From an uncultured Microscilla sp. (GTDB lineage Bacteria; Bacteroidota; Bacteroidia; Cytophagales; Microscillaceae), in the NCBI RefSeq assembly GCF_947493425.1, contig NZ_CANLRP010000085.1:1-36402 (forward strand): a DNA stretch of 36,402 bases, in the 5' to 3' direction. The notes under the pieces were generated by a model. That model worked only from the letters and a program-made list of their open reading frames with translations, had not been told where the DNA came from and ran no database searches. Positions 23,654 through 32,300 of the stretch are shown piece by piece; the first letter of the stretch is position 1, and every line of letters begins with the position of its first letter. Both the position numbers and the translations under genes were made by a program.

Positions 23654-24589
23654 ATGTCATTACTAGTTGTTGGTTCGGTGGCGCTTGACACCATCGAAAC
23701 CCCATTTGGAATTTCAGAAAGAACCATTGGTGGTTCTGGTACTTATATTTCTTTGTCATCGTCTTATTTTGCCTCTCATTCAAAACAAGTAAATGTGGTA
23801 GCCGTGATTGGAAACGATTTTCCAGAAAAAGGCATGACTACTTTTAAAGAACATGGGGTAAATACTGACGGTATTCAGGTAAAAGAAAACGAAAAATCGT
23901 TTTTTTGGCATGGCAAATACCACCATGACATGAACAGCCGTGATACTTTAGTAACTGAGCTAAATGTATTGGGTGACTTTGATCCTGTGATACCAGAAAG
24001 CTATCAAGATTGTGAGTACTTAATGCTAGGCAACCTTGCCCCTAAAGTGCAGCAAAACGTAATTGAGCGCTTGAAAAAACGTCCTAAGCTCATTGTAATG
24101 GATACCATGAACTTTTGGATGGAGCCTGCCTTTATCGATGATTTGAAACATACCATGACAATGGTAGATGTGTTGTCGATCAACGATGAAGAAGCGCGTC
24201 AACTGTCTGGTGAGTATTCTTTGGTAAAAGCCGCCAGAAAGATCATGACAATGGGACCTAAGTACTTGATTATTAAAAAAGGAGAGCACGGGGCTTTATT
24301 GTTCCACGACAAAAACATTTTCTTTACTCCTGCCCTTCCTCTAGAGGAGGTATTTGACCCAACCGGAGCAGGCGATACATTTGCGGGTGGTTTTATTGGC
24401 TACCTGGCAGACACTGGCGATGTGTCTTTCGACAATATGAAACGTGCCATTGTGTATGGGTCGGCAATGGCATCTTTCTGCGTGGGCAAATTTGGCACTG
24501 ATGGTTTGATTGACCTGCCTTCTGATGCTTTGACTGAACGAGTAAGAGAATTTGTTGACTTGGTTCAATTTGAAATAGCCATGGTCTAA
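23654..24589 (+). CDS. PfkB family sugar/nucleoside kinase
   Basis: This 311-residue cytoplasmic kinase of the ribokinase/PfkB family has the N-terminal GSVALDTIETPFG and GGSGTYIS substrate region (~7-33) and the C-terminal signature DPTGAGDTFAGGF (235-247), where Asp241 is the catalytic base. It phosphorylates a sugar or nucleoside with ATP; the family alone does not tell which. The conserved KKGEHGALLF (208-217) is also normal for the family. It appears to be a single-gene unit with a hairpin 23 bp after its stop. Confidence 0.93.
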   Translation: MSLLVVGSVALDTIETPFGISERTIGGSGTYISLSSSYFASHSKQVNVVAVIGNDFPEKGMTTFKEHGVNTDGIQVKENEKSFFWHGKYHHDMNSRDTLVTELNVLGDFDPVIPESYQDCEYLMLGNLAPKVQQNVIERLKKRPKLIVMDTMNFWMEPAFIDDLKHTMTMVDVLSINDEEARQLSGEYSLVKAARKIMTMGPKYLIIKKGEHGALLFHDKNIFFTPALPLEEVFDPTGAGDTFAGGFIGYLADTGDVSFDNMKRAIVYGSAMASFCVGKFGTDGLIDLPSDALTERVREFVDLVQFEIAMV

Positions 24590-24611
24590 ATACCGCCATT
24601 TTTTATATGCT

Positions 24612-24662
24612 ATCCCCTTCGAGATCAAGCACTTAAAGAAAGATGCTTTTTTCGAAGGGGAT
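24612..24662. terminator. Probable terminator hairpin after the PfkB kinase
   Basis: ATCCCCTTCGA pairs with TCGAAGGGGAT around an AAGCA/TGCTT inner stem. The T-run after the stem is poor, so the terminator role is likely but not certain. Confidence 0.5.
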
Positions 24663-24765
24663 GTTTATATTCAATATACATACACCCACCTCTTGTTTCC
24701 AGTTACTCCAGTTTTTTCAGGCTATTTGGCATAGCCACCAGGTATTCCTAAGGAAACAATTACAT

Positions 24766-24804
24766 AAAAAACCCCTGCCTTGAAGAGAGCTTCCTGACAG
24801 GGGA
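24766..24804 (-). terminator. Rho-independent terminator of the 24829-25437 lipoprotein gene
   Basis: Read on the minus strand, CCCCTG pairs with CAGGGG around a loop with GGAAG/CTTC-like pairing, followed by TTTTTT. It lies 25 bp after the lipoprotein stop. Confidence 0.85.
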
Positions 24805-24828
24805 TATACTTATAAGCTTACAAGCAAA

Positions 24829-25437
24829 TTAGTCTTTTGTTTTGGTGGGTTTTTCAGCCGCTTTATCGGTGGTGCTGCCAGGTCCTTCGCCGGTAACCGC
24901 CTTAAAAGTAGACTTCTTTTTGATATTGTCTAGCCATACAAATTTCTCAGCAGTAAGCTCTACAATGTCTCGTTCTACATCCTGCATTACCCGGTGCTCG
25001 GTAGAGGTAAGGTGCACTGCTTTGCCATCTTTTACCAATCTCCAGCGACCTGCTTCTATTTTTTTATCTGAGTGAAAATATTCTTCAAAAGTCCCATCCT
25101 TTTTAAATATCAGGTAGTCATTGGCTTTTTCCACATTTTCTATCGAGCCGTCTTTGTGTTCAAAAGAGATTTCTTTCCATTTACGCACCAGATTTTCGCT
25201 TATTTCGGGATATTTTTTCAGGGTATTCTCTTCAAAATCCTTCTTTGCCTTTTCTTCTGCGCTCGGCTCGTTTGTTTGCGTATTGCTGGCAGTATCGGTT
25301 TTGGTAGTACTGCTATCTTCGCCAGAACTGTTTTCTTTAGAACCGCCGCCACCACCACCACATGCCGCCAAAAAAAGGAGCATTGACATCGCGTATAAGG
25401 CATTTTTGAGGTTCGTTTTATTTAAATATCTCATCAT
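24829..25437 (-). CDS. Lipoprotein with glycine-rich export signal
   Basis: This 202-residue protein has a lipoprotein signal ending LFLAAC (Cys26), followed by six glycines and then a Ser/Thr/Asp/Glu-rich linker to about residue 70. The acidic or glycine-rich stretch right after the cysteine resembles Bacteroidota signals that send lipoproteins to the outer surface (inference). The rest (~75-180: LVRKWKEISFEHKDGSIE, YLIFKKDGTFEEYFHSD, GRWRLVKDGKAVHLTS) resembles lipocalin-like domains of Bacteroidota lipoproteins. The C-terminus is Lys/Thr-rich. Ligand unknown. It has its own terminator. Confidence 0.85.
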   Translation of the reverse strand: MMRYLNKTNLKNALYAMSMLLFLAACGGGGGGSKENSSGEDSSTTKTDTASNTQTNEPSAEEKAKKDFEENTLKKYPEISENLVRKWKEISFEHKDGSIENVEKANDYLIFKKDGTFEEYFHSDKKIEAGRWRLVKDGKAVHLTSTEHRVMQDVERDIVELTAEKFVWLDNIKKKSTFKAVTGEGPGSTTDKAAEKPTKTKD

Positions 25438-25789
25438 TGATTGTTTAAAAAGTTGGGTGGATCTAACAACTGTACCAAAAATAGAAAAAGCAATGGATTT
25501 TAAAAATGAAATCAGGCACTACTTTGCAAGAAAGCCCCACTTGTAGGCTTTTTGTAGTACATCAAACAAGCCAGGTGATGCAACTGCCTATATCGAGTAG
25601 AGCCACTTTCTTTGGTTGTTTGATAAAAAAAAACCAACTTTCGGAATTAACTCAAGTAAAATGAAAAAAATAAAGCCTTCCAAAAGAACAAAATATTTGA
25701 AGAGGTACCCCGCCATAGTGCTGTTCTATGGATTAGGTTATTTTGGTAGTTTTACTTAACGATTGTATACTTCAATTACTATTATTATA
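25438..25789. other. Divergent intergenic region, 352 bp
   Basis: Between the lipoprotein (minus) and the TonB receptor (plus). It holds a short hairpin AAAGCC/GGCTTT with a T-run near 25532-25554 and a possible 32-codon gene at 25661-25759. No promoter fits both Bacteroidota boxes. Confidence 0.5.
25661..25759 (+). CDS. Possible small membrane peptide or leader ORF
   Basis: ATG at 25661 opens a 32-residue frame ending TAA at 25759, 30 bp before the TonB receptor start. The peptide has a basic first half (MKKIKPSKRTKYLKR) and a hydrophobic second half (YPAIVLFYGLGYFGSFT), the shape of a single-pass small membrane protein. Nothing else supports it; frames this short arise by chance. Confidence 0.25.
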   Translation: MKKIKPSKRTKYLKRYPAIVLFYGLGYFGSFT

Positions 25790-28483
25790 ATGAAAAAAAA
25801 CTACTCCCAGTTGATGCAATCTTTCATTGCATTGCTTTTTATATCGCTCACGGGTGCTTATGCCCAGCAAAGTACCATTCAAGGCACAGTTTCCGACAAG
25901 TTTGAACCTTTGATAGGCGCCACTGTAGTGGTAAACGGCACTACTAATGGTACTACTTGCGACATTAACGGCAAATATACGCTGACAGTAAAGCCTGGTA
26001 CTTATAAGCTCACCGCCAGTTTTGTAGGTACCCAATCGCAAACCAAAGAAGTAACGGTAGCTGCCGGACAAACTGCTACCCTGGATTTTGTATTAGCGCC
26101 TTCTTCATCGATGAACGAAATTGTAGTGGTAGGCTCCCGTGCCGAACCACGTACTTTGATGGAAACTGCGGTGCCTGTAGACATCATTTCCAGCAAAGAA
26201 ATCACCAACTCATCGCAGGAAAATGTCGGACAAATTTTGCAATACCTTGCCCCTTCGTTCAACTCATCGCAACAAACCATTTCCGACGGTACTGACCACA
26301 TCGACCCTGCCTCGTTGCGTGGCTTGGGGCCAGACCAAGTGCTGGTATTGGTGAATGGTAAACGTCGTCATACCAGCGCATTGCTCAATGTAAATGGTAC
26401 GGTGGGCAAAGGAACCGTAGGAACCGACCTCAATGCCATTCCTGCGGCGGCAATTGAGCGTATAGAAGTATTAAGAGATGGCGCTGCTGCTCAATACGGC
26501 TCCGATGCCATTGCTGGAGTCATCAATATTGTACTCAAAAAACAAGTAGGTGTAGCCCAGATTAACTCGCAACTTGGGGTAACCTCTGAGAGCGATGGAG
26601 CCATGGGCAGGCTTGGGGTAAACTATGGCTTTAGGGTAGGCAAAAAGGGTTTTGTAAACGTAACCGGAGAGTTTGTAGACCGGGAAGCAACCAATCGTTC
26701 TGGAGATTATACGGGTACAGTGTACGGCGACGCCCGTGACAATGACTTGACTGACTTTTTTGCCCAAACGGGTTTGGGTGGCAGGCGTGTAATGGCTATA
26801 GGAAACTCTGCCGGACGCAACGGGCAGGTATTTTTCAATGCCGAAGTACCCATAGTGGGGGGAGGCGAACTGTATGCCAGCGGTGGCTTTAGTTTCCGTA
26901 AAGGGCGTGCCAACGGGTTTTATCGTTTCCCAAAAGACCAAAACCGGGTAGTGCTCTCTATTTATCCCAATGGGTTTTCACCCGAAATACACACCGACAT
27001 TGTCGACCGATCGTTGACGATGGGTTTGCGCGGCGAAAAAAACGGGTGGAACCTCGATTTTAGCAATACACGAGGGTCTAATGGTTTTGACTTTAACGTA
27101 GAAAACTCTAACAATGCTTCTATGGGGGCAGCTTCTCCTCTTTCGGCGTATGCCGGAGGCTTTCGCTACGGACAAAACACCACCAATCTTGACATTTCGC
27201 GCAAGCTAGACATAGGCTTTGACCTTAATGTAGCTTTTGGGGCAGAGTTTCGCTTAGAACGCTACGAAATTATTGCAGGCGAAGAAGCTTCTTACATCAA
27301 CGGAGGGCAAGAGTCACAACCGGGTGTACAAGGAAGCGCAGGTATCCAGGTTTTTCCAGGGTTTCAACCACAAAACGAACTCAACCAAACCCGCACCAAC
27401 ACTGCTGGCTACATAGACCTGGAAGCCGACATTACTGAAGCCTTGTTGGTGGGGGTAGCCGGGCGATTTGAGTCTTACAGCGATTTTGGCGATAATTTTA
27501 GCTGGAAAACAGTGGCTCGTTACAAAATCAGTCAGGCATTGTCTTTACGGGCGGCCTTTAGTACCGGTTTTCGTGCCCCGTCGTTGCACCAATACTATTT
27601 TAGCAATCTAAGCACACAGTTTATCACCATTGGGGCAAACCAAGTGCCTGTGCAAGTAGGTACTTTTAACAATGAAAGCAACGTAGCACGCGCCTTTGGT
27701 ATAGATCGTCTTAAGCCTGAAGTATCACAAAACTTTAGTGTGGGCTTTACTGCCCAACCAGTAGCGGGTTTGTCGTTGACTGTAGATGCCTACAATATCG
27801 ACATCAAAGATCGCATTGTGCTGTCTGGCCGCTTCGATGCAGCCGACTATCCTTTCCTTACTACCCTGGGCGCGGGTGCAGCCCAGTTTTTTACCAATGC
27901 TGTAGATACCCGTACTCAGGGGCTCGACGTGGTGGCAAACTATCGTAATGACCTGGGCAAGGGGGCCATTACCTTGACCGCTGCGCTCAATCTCAACCAA
28001 ACCGAGGTGCAAGGGCAGGTAAAAACGCCTCCCTTGTTGGCAGGCAGAGAAGAACAATTGTTTAACCGCGAAGAAATTTCTCGGCTGGAGGTAGTACAAC
28101 CCCGTAGTAAGTTGATTTTGTCGGCGTTGTATGAAATTGGCAAATTTGCCTTTACTTTACGCTCTACCCGTTTTGGCGAAGTACAGTTTCTGCACCCCAA
28201 CGATGGCGACCCTGCCAATTGGGCAGTCAATGAGTTTACGGGAGAAGTAGAAACCAGAGACCAAAGTTTCTCGGCAAAGTTTGTAACCGACCTGGACATT
28301 GCCTTTAAGCCCACTACAAACCTACAACTGGCCATAGGCGCCAACAACTTGCTGAATGTATACCCCGATAAGCTTACCCACTCGGCCAACACCAGCCTGG
28401 GGCGCTTTGTATACAGCCGTACTGCTGCCAACTTTGGGGTAAGAGGCATGTTTTTGTATGGCAGAGTAGGGTTAAAGTTTTAG
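25790..28483 (+). CDS. TonB-dependent outer-membrane receptor
   Basis: The frame extends upstream to 25763, but the ATG at 25790 begins a normal signal peptide (MKKNYSQLMQ, cleavage after AYA at ~25), giving 897 residues. Residues ~28-103 are a carboxypeptidase-regulatory-like beta domain (QGTVSDKFEPLIGATVVVNG), followed by a TonB-box-like MNEIVVVGSR (108-117), the plug (~125-245: LRGLGPDQVLVLVNGKRRH, IERIEVLRDGAAAQYGSDAI) and a beta-barrel ending in a hydrophobic VGLKF. It imports a scarce ligand using TonB energy. No SusD gene is adjacent, so it is not an obvious polysaccharide locus; a siderophore, cobalamin or similar ligand is possible. Confidence 0.95.
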   Translation: MKKNYSQLMQSFIALLFISLTGAYAQQSTIQGTVSDKFEPLIGATVVVNGTTNGTTCDINGKYTLTVKPGTYKLTASFVGTQSQTKEVTVAAGQTATLDFVLAPSSSMNEIVVVGSRAEPRTLMETAVPVDIISSKEITNSSQENVGQILQYLAPSFNSSQQTISDGTDHIDPASLRGLGPDQVLVLVNGKRRHTSALLNVNGTVGKGTVGTDLNAIPAAAIERIEVLRDGAAAQYGSDAIAGVINIVLKKQVGVAQINSQLGVTSESDGAMGRLGVNYGFRVGKKGFVNVTGEFVDREATNRSGDYTGTVYGDARDNDLTDFFAQTGLGGRRVMAIGNSAGRNGQVFFNAEVPIVGGGELYASGGFSFRKGRANGFYRFPKDQNRVVLSIYPNGFSPEIHTDIVDRSLTMGLRGEKNGWNLDFSNTRGSNGFDFNVENSNNASMGAASPLSAYAGGFRYGQNTTNLDISRKLDIGFDLNVAFGAEFRLERYEIIAGEEASYINGGQESQPGVQGSAGIQVFPGFQPQNELNQTRTNTAGYIDLEADITEALLVGVAGRFESYSDFGDNFSWKTVARYKISQALSLRAAFSTGFRAPSLHQYYFSNLSTQFITIGANQVPVQVGTFNNESNVARAFGIDRLKPEVSQNFSVGFTAQPVAGLSLTVDAYNIDIKDRIVLSGRFDAADYPFLTTLGAGAAQFFTNAVDTRTQGLDVVANYRNDLGKGAITLTAALNLNQTEVQGQVKTPPLLAGREEQLFNREEISRLEVVQPRSKLILSALYEIGKFAFTLRSTRFGEVQFLHPNDGDPANWAVNEFTGEVETRDQSFSAKFVTDLDIAFKPTTNLQLAIGANNLLNVYPDKLTHSANTSLGRFVYSRTAANFGVRGMFLYGRVGLKF

Positions 28484-28668
28484 ATAAATGCAGTTGAATC
28501 ATTGGCTTTATTCAAGGTCTTATACATTTTTTTTAACAAAAATTTAGAAACCGTACACTAATTTTTAGCTATTAATATTTGCTTAGAAGTTAACTTTATC
28601 AGTTTTAAAAGTGCTTGAATAATAAGGCCTTTCTTTCCGCCTTAGTTTGTTAGCGTGAAGTTGAAAAT

Positions 28669-28717
28669 CCTCCGAGTACAAGCTCGGAGTTGTAAACCGA
28701 ACTTGCCTTCGGGGAAA
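28669..28717. repeat. Two-hairpin repeat, copy 1
   Basis: CTCCGAG...CTCGGAG is followed by CCGAACTTG..TTCGG. This copy has TACAAG in the first loop and CTTGCC in the second. Confidence 0.8.
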
Positions 28718-28834
28718 TTTAAGCAATGAAGCCGTTAAAAAATGATCACTGAGCGAGGCACGAGCGAATGTTTGAGCATTTTAGGCGCAATGGATTAAAT
28801 TTTAGCGATCAAACTACAGCGGTGGTGCTTGAAC

Positions 28835-28880
28835 TCTCCGAGAGCAAGCTCGGAGCTGCGAGCCGAACTTGATTCGGAGC
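28835..28880. repeat. Two-hairpin repeat, copy 2
   Basis: Same layout as copy 1: CTCCGAG-AGCAAG-CTCGGAG, then CCGAA-CTTGA-TTCGG. The joining bases are CTGCGAG. Confidence 0.8.
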
Positions 28881-28920
28881 TTTTTTTGGTTCGTTTTTTT
28901 AGCTAAAGAAAATCCATGAT

Positions 28921-28969
28921 CCTCCGAGAGCAAGCTCGGAGTTGTGAACCGAACTTGATTCGGGGAAAT
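28921..28969. repeat. Two-hairpin repeat, copy 3
   Basis: CTCCGAG-AGCAAG-CTCGGAG (28922-28941), then CCGAA-CTTGA-TTCGG (28949-28963), ending GGGGAAATG. It is nearest to copy 1 in its flanks and to copy 2 in its loops. Confidence 0.8.
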
Positions 28970-29237
28970 GAACGGATGCCTGATGCACACGAAATTCGGC
29001 TTTATCCTGCAACTTAGCAGATCAACGTCCATTTTTATGTTGTAAAACCAGCAAAAAAGACAAGAAATGCCTAGTATAAAAAAGTGTACGGTTTCAAAAA
29101 CAAAAATTCTTTCTTCTTTAGATAAGTAACATTTTAGGTTAAAAATAAACATCTTGTAGAATTACTTGATTTTGATATGTTAGGAACACACGCGGGACGC
29201 GTGCGCCAGCCGTTGGTATCAAGTTTTAACCCATCAC

Positions 29238-29276
29238 AAAAAAACCAATTCGCTTCCAGAACGAATTGGTTTTTTT
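29238..29276. terminator. Strong bidirectional terminator
   Basis: CCAATTCG pairs with CGAATTGG, with seven A's before and seven T's after, so it works on both strands. It lies 59 bp after the alpha-2-macroglobulin stop. Confidence 0.93.
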
Positions 29277-29334
29277 GTTACTGTTAATGGGTATAACCTA
29301 GCAGATTTTAGACGAACTAAGTGTTTTAAGCAGT

Positions 29335-32300
29335 TTATTTCTTTGCTACTTTTACCCTTATTCCTTCCGAGTGGCTGGCAAACTCAGGTGCATACATACA
29401 CTGAATGCTTGTAATGCCATTAGAGAAATTGCCAGCGTGGGTTACCCGCAAGGGGTACTCAAACACATAAGAACCTTTGGGCAAAGCCCCAAAAAAGAAG
29501 TGCGTAGCCGCATCGCGGGTGCTTTCATAATAACCCAAGCCGTCTTGCCATTTATAGCGTGAAATAGTGTTGAGCGGCTCCAGCCCCGATGCCCGCATGT
29601 CTTTCATGTGTACATATTCCATCAAACGATCTACCTTTAGTTCAATGCGCACCTTGATCAAGTCGCCCACCTGCAGTTTGGTACGCTTGCCTATGGGTGT
29701 AATGACAGGACCAGCGTCAGAGTTTTTCTGCAAAAACAATTGCTTCTTTAACTGCAAAGGAGTTTTGGCTGGGGTAATTTTGTCTAGCTGCTCAAAATAC
29801 TGCCAGTATACCGACCCCCACGCCACCATTGGGTTAGGGTTTTTCACAGTTACCTCAGCCATTGCCGGGGTTACTTTTTCGGCGTTCCAACTCATTTTGA
29901 AATACCCCGTACCTGCTTCTACCTTGCTCAAGCTGTTTTCGCTCAAGGGGTCAATTTTTTGCCCGCCCATGGTGATCTCAGCCATTTTGGTTTCGGCAAG
30001 CCATTGGGTACCTTTCAACAATAAGGCATAGCAAGCTTCAGAGGTTGCCTTGGTGGTTTTCCAGTCTTGGGTCTGTTTAGATTTCAACAAAAAGGTGCGT
30101 AAATCATCTACTGCCTTTTGGTCTTTAGCTACCTCGTCAAACACCTCTATCATCAAGGCTTGTTTTTCTATAGGTGCCTGGTACCAGTAATAGCCTCCCG
30201 TTTCGCGCCAGTACATCCCCATCTCTTCAGACTTAATAGCGTATTGACGCAGCGACTTCACTATGTTTTGTGGAGTGGTTTTGTCGTCGTAGCGGTGCAG
30301 CCCCAAAGCAATCATTCCCCACATATATTTATTCTTATTAGTCCAGTATTTCTTGGCTTGTCCCTGATAATAAGCAAACGCCTCTTTGGTATGTGCCGGA
30401 ATGGGCAAGTCTTTGAAATAACTGCGGGCATACAAATATTGAATTTGCAGGTACCACAAGTGATCATCGCTCATTTTTAACTTGCCTCGCTTGGCAAGCC
30501 GCAACAATTCCCGATAATCTTCATTGATCTTTCTATCAAGGTACCCCACTGCTTTGCGGGTCATGTTCCAGGCACGCTTGTCTTTGCGCACATTCTTTAC
30601 TCCGAGATGATCCAGGTGCCCCATGCCGGTTACAACGTGCTGGGTAATATAACGGTCTTCAGGCCCGCCGTCGAACCAAGGCCAGGCGCCATTGCTTACT
30701 TGTTTTTTTACCAGCTTGTTCAAGGCACGCTGTAGCTCATTGCTCATCCGGTTGAGGTCAAACAACACCCCTACCCTACGCTTGCGCTCACTTTCGCTCT
30801 TGGAGTTGAGCACCCAGGGAGTTTCACGCAATACCAACGACTTAAGCTCTTGGTTTTTCTCAAGGTTGCTCAACAAGGCATCGGGCGTGATGTTTTTCCA
30901 GCTATCAAACACTTTTTTGATGTTGGGGCTTGAGTTGGCAATGTGCGAAGCAATGCTGTTGGCATAAAAACGACTAAAAGTTTGCTCAGCACACTCATAA
31001 GGAAACTCCATCAGGTAAGGTAACGACTGGATAGCATACCAGGCAGGGTTAGAGGTAAACTCCAGGGTAACCTTATGATGACGCAGTGTTTTAGAGCCCG
31101 CACTTGCCTTGAGTTTGGCAAAGGTAAAAGTTTTGGTTTGCCCACTTCGCACAGGCAACGGCATTGTTTCGGTTACCAACATACGGTTACTCAATACGGG
31201 CAAGGTCATTTCTTCACCATCGGCAAATTTGCCCGATTTTGCCACTACTCTATAAGTAATCGCTTGGGTGCCTTCCGGAATTTTGATGTTCCAGCTCAGC
31301 GCAGTACTACGCCCCTTGGCAAGCTTAAAAGATTGTTGCGCCTTGGTGTTGCCCATTTTGGCATCTATAGGTTGGTTGGTAATGGCATCAAATAAAAACA
31401 ATTGGGCGCTGCCCTTCATTGCTTTGTCGGTAATGTTGGTCACTTTACTGCTAAACGTCATTTGGTCGTTTTCACGAAAAAAGCGAGGAGCATTGGGTAC
31501 CACCATCAATTCTTTTTGGGTCACCAGTGTATTGCTAATCATTCCATACTTTAGGTCTTGGGTATGCGCAAACCCCAACATTTTCCATTTGGTGAGGGCT
31601 TCGGGTATGGTAAACTTAATGATCACTTCGCCCTTTTCGTTGGTTCTCAACTGGGGGTAAAAGAAAGCCGTTTCGTTGAAATTGGTGCGGGCTTTTACTG
31701 TACCCAAGTCTTCTTTTTTGGCTTGTTTGCCTCCCTTTTGCTGAAGCTGTGGCTTGTTTGCCACCACTTGTCCCGCAAGCTTGTCGTTTTTACTGCGTTT
31801 GCGTCTGGTTTTTACAGAAGATTTCTTTGCCATATCATCCAATACTTCTTCCCCTTTTTCGCTTTCGTAGTCGGCATACAGGTTCCCTCCCGGCCTGCGT
31901 CCAAAGTAACGGTAGTAATAAGAGCTGAACGAAAACCCAAACCAATTAAAGCGATCATACCTTTTGTTTACTGACTGCTGGCTGGGGTTCCAGCCACTAC
32001 TGTAGTTATTAAAACGGGTTGTATTAAATACATTGCTGCTGTTCCAGCGCAACGTAGCGTAATAATTACGATAAATGCCAAAGTCAAACGAGTTAGACCT
32101 AAACACATCCAGTGAAGCATCATATAAGGTAGCCACCATTTCGGCCGCCACTTTGTCTCCTTTTTTACCCTTAATCTTAAGCCTCCATTCTTCTTTTTGT
32201 CCTGGGTTCAGTTTGTTTCTAAAAGTTTCAAAACTAATGTCCAGGGCTTTGTTGGTACGAGGCACATATACCAATTGCGAACGGTTGTACAAACGATTGT

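Larger units (their letters stand above)
28484..29334. other. 851-bp intergenic region with repeated hairpins
   Basis: Between the convergent TonB receptor and alpha-2-macroglobulin genes. It contains three copies of a two-hairpin repeat, a GC-rich hairpin at 29189-29203 (CACGCG-GGA-CGCGTG) and a strong terminator. A minus-strand frame at 28814-29152 overlaps the repeats and is not believed. Confidence 0.75.

Noticed and set aside
28616..28645. Short hairpin AAGGC/GCCTT after the TonB receptor
   Set aside because: The stem is only five bases and no T-run follows; it is too weak to call a terminator.
28814..29152. 112-codon minus-strand frame
   Set aside because: It runs through two copies of the intergenic hairpin repeat, so its codons are shaped by the repeats, not by a protein.
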